64,000 nt of DNA from an uncultured Oscillospiraceae bacterium. Its GTDB lineage: Bacteria; Bacillota; Clostridia; Oscillospirales; Oscillospiraceae. Position 1 is the stretch's first letter, and the number at the start of each line of letters is the position of its first letter. The notes under the pieces are model-generated. The model was not told where the DNA came from. It was given only the letters and a program-made list of their open reading frames with translations, and did no database searches. Shown here piece after piece: positions 42,784 to 50,938 of this stretch. Position numbers and translations under genes: made by a program. The DNA lies in the NCBI GenBank assembly GCA_900759385.1, contig CAAEUZ010000056.1, forward strand, positions 1 through 64,000. The letters run 5' to 3'.

Positions 42784-44778
42784 ATGGAACACTGCATTTA
42801 TACATTACCGTTCGAGCCTTTCACCATCTCCTGTCCAAACGGGGTCCCGGCGCACTTCTCCTGCGCCGGGACTGCGGACGGCTTTGAGGTGCGTGTGCAG
42901 CACCTGTGCTCCGGCGTCTTCGGCCTGGGCGAGCGCTATGACGCGGCAAATTACCTGGGAAAAACGGCCGTCAGCGCGGTGGAGGAGAAATTCTGCCGCC
43001 AGGGCGATAAGACGTACTGCCCCATGCCGTTTTTCTGGACGGATACCGGCCTGGGCGTGTATGCGGAGACCGCCAGGGTGACACGCTTTGAGTTCACCCC
43101 CGGGGACATCACGCTGCACCTGCCCGCGGCCTGCGCGCTGCATGTCTTTGCCGGCATGCCGGAGGAGATAGTCGCGGGGTATATGCGGCTGTCGGGACAG
43201 GCCGTGCTGCCGCCCAAGTGGGCGCTGGGCCCGTGGATATCAGCCAACCACTGGGACAGCCGCGAAAAGCTGGAGAACGCCGTGGCCGAGGCGCAGGAGC
43301 GGGGCTTCCCCGTCACCGTGGCGGTAGTGGAGGCCCGGAGCGACGAGGCTACATTTTATATCTTCCGCGGCGCGAAGTATGAGCCCAGGCCCGCGGGCGC
43401 AGCACTGCGCCTGGATGACTTCGACTTTTCCGCATCCCCCTGGCCGCAGCCGGGGGAGATGATAGAGAATCTGCACGGCAAAGGCGTGCACCTCGTGCTG
43501 TGGCAGATACCGGTCTATAAGCAGCTGGAGCCGCACGAGCCGCCAAACCGTCAGCTGGAGCTGGACTGGGCCGACGCCGCAGAGCGCGGCCTGTGTGTGA
43601 CAGCAGAGGGCGGGGCTCCCTATAAAATCCCGCAGGGGCACTGGTTCGCCGGTTCCCTGGTGCCGGATTTCACCAACCCGCAGACGGTTGAGAGCTGGTT
43701 CGGCAAGCGCGCCTATCTCAATGAGCTGGGCGTGGACGGGTTCAAGACGGACGGCGGGGAGTTCATTCTGAGCGCCGGCGCGCGCTTTGCCGACGGCACA
43801 GCCGGCGACGAAGGGCGGAACCTGTACCCGCAGATGTACACCGGCGCGTACACGGAGAACCTGGCGCCGGGACAGGCGCTGTTTTCCCGCGCGGGCTATG
43901 TGGGGGCGCACACGACGCCCATGCTCTGGGCGGGCGACCAGCTCTCAAGTTTTGACGAGCTGCGCAGCGTCCTCAACGCGGGCCTGAGCGCGTCCGCCAG
44001 CGGGGTGGTTTTCTGGGGCTTCGATATCGGCGGGTTCGCCGGTGAGCTGCCCACCCCGGAGCTGTACATGCGCGCCACGCAGCTGGCCTGCTTTGTGCCT
44101 GTCATGCAGTGGCACTCGGAGCCGGACGGCGGGCAGTTCAGGCTCCTGCAGCCCGGCATGGAGGGCAACAATGAGCGCAGCCCCTGGAACATCGAGCGAG
44201 CGTTCGGGCTGAGCGGATATGCGGACTCGCTCAGGTACTGGCATTGCCTGCGCATGGAGCTGCTGCCGTATATCTATGCGGAGGCCTTGAAGTGCACCCG
44301 CGGCAGCCGCCCGCTGATGCGGATGCTGCCTTATGTCTGGCCCGGCGACAGCCGCGCGGTATCCTGCAGCGACGAGTACATGTTTGGCGGCGCGCTCCTG
44401 GTGGCGCCGGTGCTCTCGGCAGGGGAGGAGAGCCGCAGGGTGTATCTTCCCGCCGGCGAGTGGTACGACTTCTTTACCGGCGAGCGGCTGGAGGGCGGTA
44501 CGGATGTGGTGCGCGAAAGCGCGGGCGGCATATCCGTATTCGTGCGTTCGGGGCAGGCCGTTCCCCTCAACCTCTCAGGGGAAGGGGCGCTGGGCAGGCT
44601 CAGCTCCAACCGGGTTGACGCCTACGAAAACCTCACCTTCCGCCTGTACGGGCCGAGGGGCGAGTACAGGTTTGAGGACGACCTGGGCAGCAGCCTCACG
44701 CTCACATGGGACGGTGATAAGGTCAGCGCCTCGGGAAGCTGCGCCGCGCCGTACAGCACAGTGCGCATCGGCGGCTGA
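42784..44778 (+). CDS. Glycoside hydrolase family 31 alpha-glycosidase
   Basis: This 664-residue cytosolic enzyme probably removes alpha-glucose or alpha-xylose from imported oligosaccharides. The catalytic nucleophile is Asp323 in GVDGFKTDGGEF, and the acid/base region is FWGFDIGGF with Asp414. WALGPWISANHWDSREKL and VPVMQWHSEP are further GH31 landmarks, and the distal beta domain (AGEWYDFFTGERLEGG) is complete. The frame starts at ATG 42784, directly after the permease stop; a longer frame from 42520 overlaps the permease and is not real. No signal peptide. Confidence 0.94.
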   Translation: MEHCIYTLPFEPFTISCPNGVPAHFSCAGTADGFEVRVQHLCSGVFGLGERYDAANYLGKTAVSAVEEKFCRQGDKTYCPMPFFWTDTGLGVYAETARVTRFEFTPGDITLHLPAACALHVFAGMPEEIVAGYMRLSGQAVLPPKWALGPWISANHWDSREKLENAVAEAQERGFPVTVAVVEARSDEATFYIFRGAKYEPRPAGAALRLDDFDFSASPWPQPGEMIENLHGKGVHLVLWQIPVYKQLEPHEPPNRQLELDWADAAERGLCVTAEGGAPYKIPQGHWFAGSLVPDFTNPQTVESWFGKRAYLNELGVDGFKTDGGEFILSAGARFADGTAGDEGRNLYPQMYTGAYTENLAPGQALFSRAGYVGAHTTPMLWAGDQLSSFDELRSVLNAGLSASASGVVFWGFDIGGFAGELPTPELYMRATQLACFVPVMQWHSEPDGGQFRLLQPGMEGNNERSPWNIERAFGLSGYADSLRYWHCLRMELLPYIYAEALKCTRGSRPLMRMLPYVWPGDSRAVSCSDEYMFGGALLVAPVLSAGEESRRVYLPAGEWYDFFTGERLEGGTDVVRESAGGISVFVRSGQAVPLNLSGEGALGRLSSNRVDAYENLTFRLYGPRGEYRFEDDLGSSLTLTWDGDKVSASGSCAAPYSTVRIGG

Positions 44779-44790
44779 ATGTCAGAGAAT

Positions 44791-44836
44791 AAAAAGCACC
44801 GGAGAGTGCCGCCAGCGGCGCCCTCCGGTGCTTTTA
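44791..44836. terminator. Bidirectional terminator between GH31 and GTPase genes
   Basis: AAAAGCACCGGAG and CTCCGGTGCTTTT pair around an inner GCCGC/GCGGC-containing loop, between two converging genes. Confidence 0.9.
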
Positions 44837-44841
44837 TGCGC

Positions 44842-47448
44842 TTATTGTTCCACCAGGAATTCACGTATCTCAGCTTCAACTGCGCGGACTTCCATTTCAA
44901 AGGCCTGCGAGGATATGCGCAGGGCACCGTTGCCGAGAATAATCAGCTGCTCGGTGGTGTCGGAAGTGACGACGCGGGTGTGGTAGCGGCGGGCTATCTC
45001 ATGGGTGGCCTTTTCGATGTACATGTCGGCGGTCTCGGCCTCCTTGGTGTAGACGACATAGAGGTTGTGGTACTGTTCAACCTCACGTTCACCGCCCTTC
45101 ACCTTGTAGGCGTCAAAGACTAGGATGGGCACGCATTGCCTGTATCCGGCGTAGTTGCAGAGGATGTCCATCAGCCTCTGGCGCGCGGCGTCAAGGTTGT
45201 CGGCGGCAAGGGCCTTGAGCTCGTCCCAGGCGAAGATGACGTTGTAGCCGTCCACCAGCAGATGCTCGGGCCCCTCCGGCTTTGGCCTGGAGGGCGCGCG
45301 CCGGGCCTGGCTTTCCGCCGCGGGGCGCCGTTTCACCGTGCGCATGGCCTGCACCGGGTCCCGGCGGATGGGGCCATAGGTGCGCTCAAAGATCGCCATC
45401 AGCTCCTTGTCGGCGGCCAGGGCGCTGCGGTAATCTGCGGCCCGGGCGGCGCGGGAGGGCATGCCGCCGTCCTCCGCGGGGCCGTGGGAGAGGCGCTCAT
45501 CCCGTGCCAGGACGCTGGGGATATGCATGTGTTCCGGCACCTCGTCCCAGCGCACCAGCACGCCCGCCCCGTGGCTGCAGAATATGGAGTCCGCGGTGTT
45601 GGCCGTGTCGGCGTCTATGTCGTATCCGGAGGCGGCGATGACCTCGTCGGTGTTGTGGCAGGGCGCGTAGCCGCCGGGGAGGCAGGAGAGCTGGCCGCGC
45701 CCGCGGGTATAGGCTGCCACTTCCCGCGCATAGCCGCGCAGCGCCGCCACGGGCGCTTTGCCGGAGATCAGGGCCATGTCCCCCTCGGAGGCGGGCGGCT
45801 CAAACTCGGCGTGCAGGCGCGGCATATCCGCCAGGGCCCGGCCCACGGACTCCTGCGGCAGGCGCAGGCTGAACTCGTACCAGGGCTCAAGCAGCACGCA
45901 GGCGCCCTGCGCGGCGGCGGTGCGCAGGCCCTGACGTACGGCGCGGTACGTGGCCTGGCGGAAATCACCGCCCTCCGTGTGCTTGGGGTGGGCGCGCCCG
46001 GCGACGAGGGTTATTTTCACGTCGGTGAGCGGTGCGCCGGTGAGCGCGCCGCGGTGGGCCTTCTCGGCCAGGTGGGTGAGGATGAGCCGCTGCCAGTTTG
46101 CGGCCAGGCTGTCCTCGCGGCAGGCGCTGCCTAGCTGGATGCCGCTGCCCGGCTCGCCGGGCTCGAGCAGCAGATGCACCTCGGCGTAATGGCGCAGGGG
46201 CTCATAGTGCCCAACGCCCTCCACGCGGGCGCTGATGGTCTCCTTGTACAGTATGCCGCCCTCGTCGAACTCCACGCGGAGGCCGAAGCGGCGCTCGATC
46301 AGGCTCTGCAATATCTCAAGCTGCACCTCTCCCATGAGCTGGAGGTGAACCTCGCCCAGGTGCTCGTCCCATACAACGTGCAGCATGGGGTCCTCCTGCT
46401 CCAGCTCGCGCAGCTGGCGCAGCGCGGCGGTCTCGTCGCATCCGGCGGGCAGGAGCACCCGGTAGCGCAGCATGGGCTCCAGCGCCGGGGCGGCGGCGTC
46501 AGGCTCAAAGCCCAGCCCCTCTCCGGCGTAACTGTCCGTCAGGCCGGTGACCGCGCAGACGGTGCCCGGTTCCGCCGTGCTTACAAGGCTGAACTTGGCC
46601 CCGGAATAGAGGCGAAGCTGGTCGGCCTTGCCGCGCCAGGCGCGGCGCGCGTCAGGGCGGGATGAGAGTTCGGCCTTGACCTTAAGCTCCCCGCCGGTGA
46701 CCTTCAGCCAGGTAAGGCGTTCGCCGCTGTCGGAGCGGGTGACCTTGAATATGCGCGCGCCGAACTCCCGGCGCCCGGGCAGGGGCCGGGTGAGGCGCTG
46801 CAGCGCGTCCAGCAGCTCGTCAACGCCCTCAAGCCTGAGCGCCGCGCCGAAAAAGCAGGGGAACAGCTCCCGCCGGGCGACGGCATCCGCCAGCTGGGCG
46901 TCGTCAGGCGTGCCGCCGGAGGTGATGGTTTCAAAGAGCTCCTCGCTGCACAGGGCCAGGTCGTCGGAACTGCCGGCAGCGGAGAGATCCACGCAGCCCG
47001 AGCCGAAGCGGCGGCGCAGCTCGTCCATACGCGCGGCCCGGTCCGCCCCGGCCAGGTCCAGCTTGTTTATGAACACGAATACCGGCACCTGATAGCGTTC
47101 CAGCAGCCGCCAGAGGGTCTCGGTGTGGCTCTGCACTCCGTCGGTACCGCTTATCACAAGGATAGCGTAGTCCATTACCTGCAGCGCCCGCTCGGCCTCG
47201 GAGGAGAAGTCCACGTGACCCGGCGTGTCCAGCAGCGTCAGCTCCGCCTCCGGCAGGGAGAGCAGCGCCTGCTTGGAGAATATGGTTATCCCGCGCGAGC
47301 GCTCCAGCGCGTCCGTATCCAGAAATGCGTCGCGGTGATCCACGCGGCCCAGCCTGCGCAGCGCGCCCGCGCGGTAGAGCATGGCCTCGCTGAGCGTGGT
47401 CTTGCCCGAGTCAACATGTGCCAGTATCCCAATGACCAGACGTTTCAT
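44842..47448 (-). CDS. TetM/EF-G-like translational GTPase fused to a C-terminal NYN (Rae1/YacP-like) ribonuclease domain
   Basis: This is an 868-residue, two-part protein. Residues 1 to about 690 are a ribosomal-protection-type GTPase: AHVDSGKTTLSE (9-20), RGITI, DTPGHVDF and NKLD, then EF-G-like domains II to V. Residues 728-868 form a NYN/PIN-like domain: LLVDGYNVIFAWDELK, ILVFDAYKV, ETADMYIEKATHEIA and VVTSDTTEQLIILGNGA, the acidic pattern of the ribosome-dependent endonuclease Rae1. The fusion suggests an enzyme that binds the ribosomal A site and cuts mRNA there. The frame is continuous. TetM-type tetracycline resistance cannot be claimed. The gene stands alone. Confidence 0.92.
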   Translation of the reverse strand: MKRLVIGILAHVDSGKTTLSEAMLYRAGALRRLGRVDHRDAFLDTDALERSRGITIFSKQALLSLPEAELTLLDTPGHVDFSSEAERALQVMDYAILVISGTDGVQSHTETLWRLLERYQVPVFVFINKLDLAGADRAARMDELRRRFGSGCVDLSAAGSSDDLALCSEELFETITSGGTPDDAQLADAVARRELFPCFFGAALRLEGVDELLDALQRLTRPLPGRREFGARIFKVTRSDSGERLTWLKVTGGELKVKAELSSRPDARRAWRGKADQLRLYSGAKFSLVSTAEPGTVCAVTGLTDSYAGEGLGFEPDAAAPALEPMLRYRVLLPAGCDETAALRQLRELEQEDPMLHVVWDEHLGEVHLQLMGEVQLEILQSLIERRFGLRVEFDEGGILYKETISARVEGVGHYEPLRHYAEVHLLLEPGEPGSGIQLGSACREDSLAANWQRLILTHLAEKAHRGALTGAPLTDVKITLVAGRAHPKHTEGGDFRQATYRAVRQGLRTAAAQGACVLLEPWYEFSLRLPQESVGRALADMPRLHAEFEPPASEGDMALISGKAPVAALRGYAREVAAYTRGRGQLSCLPGGYAPCHNTDEVIAASGYDIDADTANTADSIFCSHGAGVLVRWDEVPEHMHIPSVLARDERLSHGPAEDGGMPSRAARAADYRSALAADKELMAIFERTYGPIRRDPVQAMRTVKRRPAAESQARRAPSRPKPEGPEHLLVDGYNVIFAWDELKALAADNLDAARQRLMDILCNYAGYRQCVPILVFDAYKVKGGEREVEQYHNLYVVYTKEAETADMYIEKATHEIARRYHTRVVTSDTTEQLIILGNGALRISSQAFEMEVRAVEAEIREFLVEQ

Positions 47449-47666
47449 CCAGTGTATCCCTTCCTGTCGCAGCAGGGCGGCGAGCCGCCGTAATATCCGT
47501 GATTTCGATTATACCACACGCACGCGAGCATTGCACGTGTTTATGCCGGCTTGCGGCAAGGGGAGGGATATGGTACAGAAAATCGCCTGATATGACCGCC
47601 GTGGGCCTGTTGTGCGCGCCTTTGAAATGCTCCTTTGTGCCTGACAGCTTAATTCGCCCCAGGTAT
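47449..47666 (-). promoter_or_regulatory. Upstream region of the GTPase-nuclease gene with probable promoter
   Basis: On the minus strand TGGTATAAT (TATAAT at 47513-47508, extended -10 TG) lies 60 nt before the start codon. The leader contains a GGCGG/CCGCC repeat before GGAAGGG. The remaining bases toward 47666 show no gene or clear element. Confidence 0.6.
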
Positions 47667-47696
47667 AAAAAGCCCCGGGTCTGTATGACCCGGGGC
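47667..47696 (-). terminator. Intrinsic terminator of the SDR gene
   Basis: On the minus strand GCCCCGGGTC and GACCCGGGGC form a perfect 10-bp stem with a 5-nt loop (47696-47672), followed by TTTTT. Confidence 0.9.
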
Positions 47697-47714
47697 AGTA
47701 CATTCAGGTGCGAA

Positions 47715-48599
47715 TCAATACTTCTGAAGGGGCTCGAACTCGGCGTTGAGGGCTTCATCGCGCTCGAGGTCGGCCTCGATCCTGGCGTGACGCGCGCGGA
47801 TGGAGGCGTGGGTGTGCATGTGGGGCACGATGTACATCTGGTTGTCCTCAATGGCACGGAACAGACGGGGACCGACGAAAGCGGGGTTCATGCCGACCTG
47901 AGTGATGTTCTTGTCGAACAGCTTGCGGTAATCCCAGTAGCTGTCGGTGGCATAGAACGGGTCGCAGGGGACGCTGTAGTCGGCCGGACGGTGATCCTCA
48001 CTGTTGTGGATGTCGGTGTGGATGTACTCGGGGCAGAAAACGCTCACGCCCATGTCCATCTTGTCGGCCTCGGCGAGGTCGCGGACGGCCTCGGCCAGGC
48101 AGACGGCCGCGTGCTTGCTGGCGAGATAGGCGGTGTTGTAGCGCAGGCCGCTGATGAGGCCGGCGATGGAAGCCGTGAACATGAAGTGGCAGGGAGTGCC
48201 CTGCTTCTGGAAGATGGGCAGGACCTCGTGGATGTAGTAGCACATGCCGAGCACGTTGGTGTTCATGGCCCAGGCCCAGTCCTGAGGCGGATGGTTGTAG
48301 ACCCAGCCGGCGGTGGCGATGCCGGCATTGCTGAACATGACGTCTATCTGGCCGAACTCCTGCATGACGCGCATGATGCTGAAGCGGACCTCGTCATACT
48401 TGGTGACGTCGGTCTTGATGCTGACGACCTTGGGGGAACCGGCCTTTTCGCAGAGCTCCTGAGTGACGGCAAGATCCTCGACGTCGATGTCGATAAGCGC
48501 GAGGTACATACCGCGCTTCGCGGCCTCTTCAGAGAAGGCACGGCCTATGCCGTTGGCGGCGCCGGTGACGACTGCTACCTTGTTTTTGAACTCTTTCAT
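47715..48599 (-). CDS. Short-chain dehydrogenase/reductase (SDR family)
   Basis: This 294-residue NAD(P)-dependent oxidoreductase has all classical SDR motifs: cofactor TGAANGIG (12-19), NAG (91-93), Ser144, and Tyr158 with Lys162 (YLASK). The C-terminal tail of about 60 residues is longer than in minimal SDRs and contains HMHTHASIRARH. The substrate is unknown. Downstream it has its own terminator. Upstream lies a transporter fragment on the same strand, so it was once probably the second gene of a permease-SDR operon, and its present promoter is unclear. Confidence 0.94.
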   Translation of the reverse strand: MKEFKNKVAVVTGAANGIGRAFSEEAAKRGMYLALIDIDVEDLAVTQELCEKAGSPKVVSIKTDVTKYDEVRFSIMRVMQEFGQIDVMFSNAGIATAGWVYNHPPQDWAWAMNTNVLGMCYYIHEVLPIFQKQGTPCHFMFTASIAGLISGLRYNTAYLASKHAAVCLAEAVRDLAEADKMDMGVSVFCPEYIHTDIHNSEDHRPADYSVPCDPFYATDSYWDYRKLFDKNITQVGMNPAFVGPRLFRAIEDNQMYIVPHMHTHASIRARHARIEADLERDEALNAEFEPLQKY

Positions 48600-48639
48600 G
48601 TTTTACTTCCTTTCTTGTGAGATAAAAATAATGGGTTTA

Positions 48640-48771
48640 TCATCCGAGCTGAGGGAACAGCGCACAGGTGATCGAGACTGCCGCAGTGCCTATTGAGGTA
48701 GCTACGACCGTTGTCACAAACAGGGCGGGGTAGACCTCCCTGAGCTTCATGTGGCACATGGGCAGAAGCAT
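48640..48771 (-). pseudogene. C-terminal remnant of a membrane transporter gene
   Basis: The minus-strand frame ending at the TGA at 48640 encodes about 44 residues with the character of a transporter tail: LLPMCHMKLREVYPALFVTT then VVATSIGTAAVSI. It has no start or ribosome site, and likeness stops near 48771, where it meets the plus-strand SDR remnant. The 5' part of the gene is missing. The family (GntP- or CitMHS-type permease is a guess) cannot be fixed from so few residues. Confidence 0.6.
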
Positions 48772-49035
48772 AACCTGACCCGCAGCCTCGGCAACGAGTG
48801 GGCCAAGTATAACATCACCGTAAACGGCATTGCCCCGGGCTATTTCCCGAGCGAGCTGACCGCCAAGTATATCGACACCCCCGAGTTCAAGCAGACCTGC
48901 GAGGTCTACAGCTCCTTCGGCCGTCCGGGCATCACCGGCGAGATGGACGGACTGTGCATCTACCTCGCCTCCGACGCCTCCTCCTTCACCACCGGCCAGA
49001 CTATCGCTGTTGACGGCGGCTGGCTGACTGTGTAA
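48772..49035 (+). pseudogene. C-terminal remnant of an SDR gene (gluconate 5-dehydrogenase-like)
   Basis: From 48775 the plus strand encodes the last 87 or so residues of a classical SDR: LTRSLGNEWAKYNITVNGIA then PGYFPSELT, FGRPGITGEMDGLCIYLASD and QTIAVDGGWLTV. The Rossmann start, NAG and YxxxK motifs are all missing. An ATG at 48751 gives an open frame, but it lies in the foreign transporter sequence and has no ribosome site. The fragment keeps its own terminator. It is not related closely to the SDR at 47715. Confidence 0.85.
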
Positions 49036-49059
49036 TTCCTTTTCAACCGCATAGTTGCT

Positions 49060-49095
49060 GTCACCCCGGACTGATTCCGGGGTGACTTTTATTTG
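49060..49095 (+). terminator. Terminator of the truncated SDR gene
   Basis: GTCACCCCGG (49060-49069) and CCGGGGTGAC (49077-49086) form a perfect stem followed by TTTTATTT. Confidence 0.88.
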
Positions 49096-49132
49096 TCGGC
49101 GCGCCCAGACGCTGAATACGGGGCCGTGATGC

Positions 49133-49161
49133 TTGACAAACGGCCTTTGCACACATATTAT
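49133..49161 (+). promoter_or_regulatory. Promoter of the PucR-type regulator gene
   Basis: TTGACA (49133-49138), a 17-nt spacer and TATTAT (49156-49161) lie 33 nt before the start codon. Confidence 0.85.
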
Positions 49162-49193
49162 ATTGCCAAAGACTTGTAAATGAGGGAGGTACT

Positions 49194-50789
49194 ATGGGCG
49201 TTACTGTGGCGGACTGCCTGCGGCTGCCGGCCTTGAGGCAGGCGGAGCTGGCTGCGGGTGCGGGCGGCCTGAGCAGGTCGGTCGCGTCTGTGACCGTGCT
49301 CGAATACCCGCGGATAGACATGCTCTCCGACGCGCTGCTGGTGGGGAACGAGCTGTTAATATCCGCGCTTGTTAGCATCAAGGACGACGTGGAGATGCAG
49401 TGCCGTCTGCTGCGGCACCTGAGCGAGATGGGTGAGGCCGGTCTCATCCTGTATTACACCGGCGTTTTCGTCCAGGAAATTGACGACCGGCTCATTTCCA
49501 CCGCCGACGACCTCGATTTCCCGCTGATACTCATGCCCCGAGGGCGCATGGACTTCCGCTACAGCGAGAGCATCACCGAGGTCATGGAGCTCGTCTTTGC
49601 CGACCAGAAGCGCGAGCGCTATTACACCGGCGAGATGGCCAAGCGCATTTCGCGCCTCTCGCCGCAGCTGCGCACGATGAACAGCGTGCTCAGGCTGCTG
49701 AGTGACCGCCTGCGCTGCACGCTGCTGCTCGCCGACCGCTCCTTTGCGCGCAAGGCCGCCGCGGCGTGGCCGCTCTCGAACGAGTGGGACTACCGGCTGA
49801 TTCTGGACACCCTGCGCGAGAACAAGCCCGCGGCATATTCCCCGCTCGTGATGGACTGCGAGGGACGCGGCGTGCGCGTCTGGGACTTCCCCGTGACCGG
49901 CAAACGCAGCCAGGGGCTGCACCTTCTGGCGCTGGACGAAGAGGGCTCGCAGGAGGAGGACATGCTGCGCCAGGCGGCGGAGGTCGTGGAGCTCTTCCTG
50001 AACGTCTGGAACCGGGACGTCAACCTGGAGGGCACGGACGCGCTGGTGCACGCCATACTCAGCGACCAGCCGGAGGAGATGCGCCGCCTGGCAGGGCGCA
50101 TGGGCATAGATATTGAGACCATCAACACGCTTTACGTCCTGCGGCTGAGGGCAGCGGACAACCCCGCGCTCCAGGATGCGGCGGAGCGGCTGAAGCGGTA
50201 TTTGCAGGAGCACCACAAGCTGGTCGTGGCCGATGTGTACAATCACGGCGTGGTGGCCTTCTGCGACGACAAGCTCTTTGACGAGGCCGAGACGGACGTG
50301 GCGGGCGACTTCGTCGGGAAGATGGAGGCGCGCGGCGTGAAGTGCGACTGCGCGGTGCTGGAGAGGATAGCCAACACCACCCAGGCCCGCGCGGGATACA
50401 TGTCCGTCGAGGAAAACATGAGCTATGCAGCGCGGATCTGGCCGCATAAGCCGGTCTTTACCCGCGGCGAGCTGCAGTTCGCCGGTGAGTGCCGCGAGCT
50501 GCTGTCCAGGGGTGAGGACGCATACAGGCGTCCGCTGGGCTGCCTGGACGGTGTGCCGGGGCTCGCGGACGGGGAGAACCTTCTGAATATCCTCTGCACA
50601 TATCTGCTGGACGCCGGCTCCAGTACGCAGCGCACAGGTGAGCTGCTTCATCTGCACCGCAACACTGTCAAGTATCATATAGGAAAGCTGCGCACTCTGC
50701 TGGCCGTGGATCTGGACACGATGCCGGAGGCCATGCAGGTGTACACCGCGGCCGCACTCTGGCGGCTGATGCACAGCGAGGACAAGTGA
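49194..50789 (+). CDS. PucR-family transcriptional regulator
   Basis: This 531-residue regulator has the N-terminal PucR domain (VTVADCLRLPALRQAELAAG, SVTVLEYPRIDM), a central GGDEF-like/CdaR region, and a C-terminal helix-turn-helix (AGSSTQRTGELLHLHRNTVK, YHIGKLRTLL). PucR-type proteins usually activate nitrogen-compound catabolism in response to an intermediate. The next genes encode a hydantoinase-like protein, an NCS1 permease and a dipeptidase, which it probably controls. It has its own promoter and terminator, and ATG 49194 follows GAGGGAGG. Confidence 0.94.
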   Translation: MGVTVADCLRLPALRQAELAAGAGGLSRSVASVTVLEYPRIDMLSDALLVGNELLISALVSIKDDVEMQCRLLRHLSEMGEAGLILYYTGVFVQEIDDRLISTADDLDFPLILMPRGRMDFRYSESITEVMELVFADQKRERYYTGEMAKRISRLSPQLRTMNSVLRLLSDRLRCTLLLADRSFARKAAAAWPLSNEWDYRLILDTLRENKPAAYSPLVMDCEGRGVRVWDFPVTGKRSQGLHLLALDEEGSQEEDMLRQAAEVVELFLNVWNRDVNLEGTDALVHAILSDQPEEMRRLAGRMGIDIETINTLYVLRLRAADNPALQDAAERLKRYLQEHHKLVVADVYNHGVVAFCDDKLFDEAETDVAGDFVGKMEARGVKCDCAVLERIANTTQARAGYMSVEENMSYAARIWPHKPVFTRGELQFAGECRELLSRGEDAYRRPLGCLDGVPGLADGENLLNILCTYLLDAGSSTQRTGELLHLHRNTVKYHIGKLRTLLAVDLDTMPEAMQVYTAAALWRLMHSEDK

Positions 50790-50804
50790 ACAGGCCACCT
50801 TTGT

Positions 50805-50835
50805 CCCGGCGAACAACGTTCGCCGGGATTTTTTC
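50805..50835 (+). terminator. Terminator of the PucR gene
   Basis: CCCGGCGAAC and GTTCGCCGGG pair around AAC, followed by ATTTTTT. Confidence 0.92.
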
Positions 50836-50938
50836 GTTCCGCCGGCCGATTAACGGCGGGCGCGCCTCCATGTATAATTTAAACAGTTAAAGGTAAGTGC
50901 AAGCCCGATGTCCAAAAATTATACAGGAGGTAAGAAAC

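Noticed and set aside
44842..47448. Calling the GTPase a tetracycline-resistance gene
   Set aside because: The family resemblance is clear, but the nuclease fusion and divergence mean resistance cannot be inferred from sequence.
48751..49035. An intact small gene starting at 48751
   Set aside because: The first eight codons lie in the opposite-strand transporter remnant, there is no ribosome site, and the SDR fold would lack its cofactor and catalytic halves.
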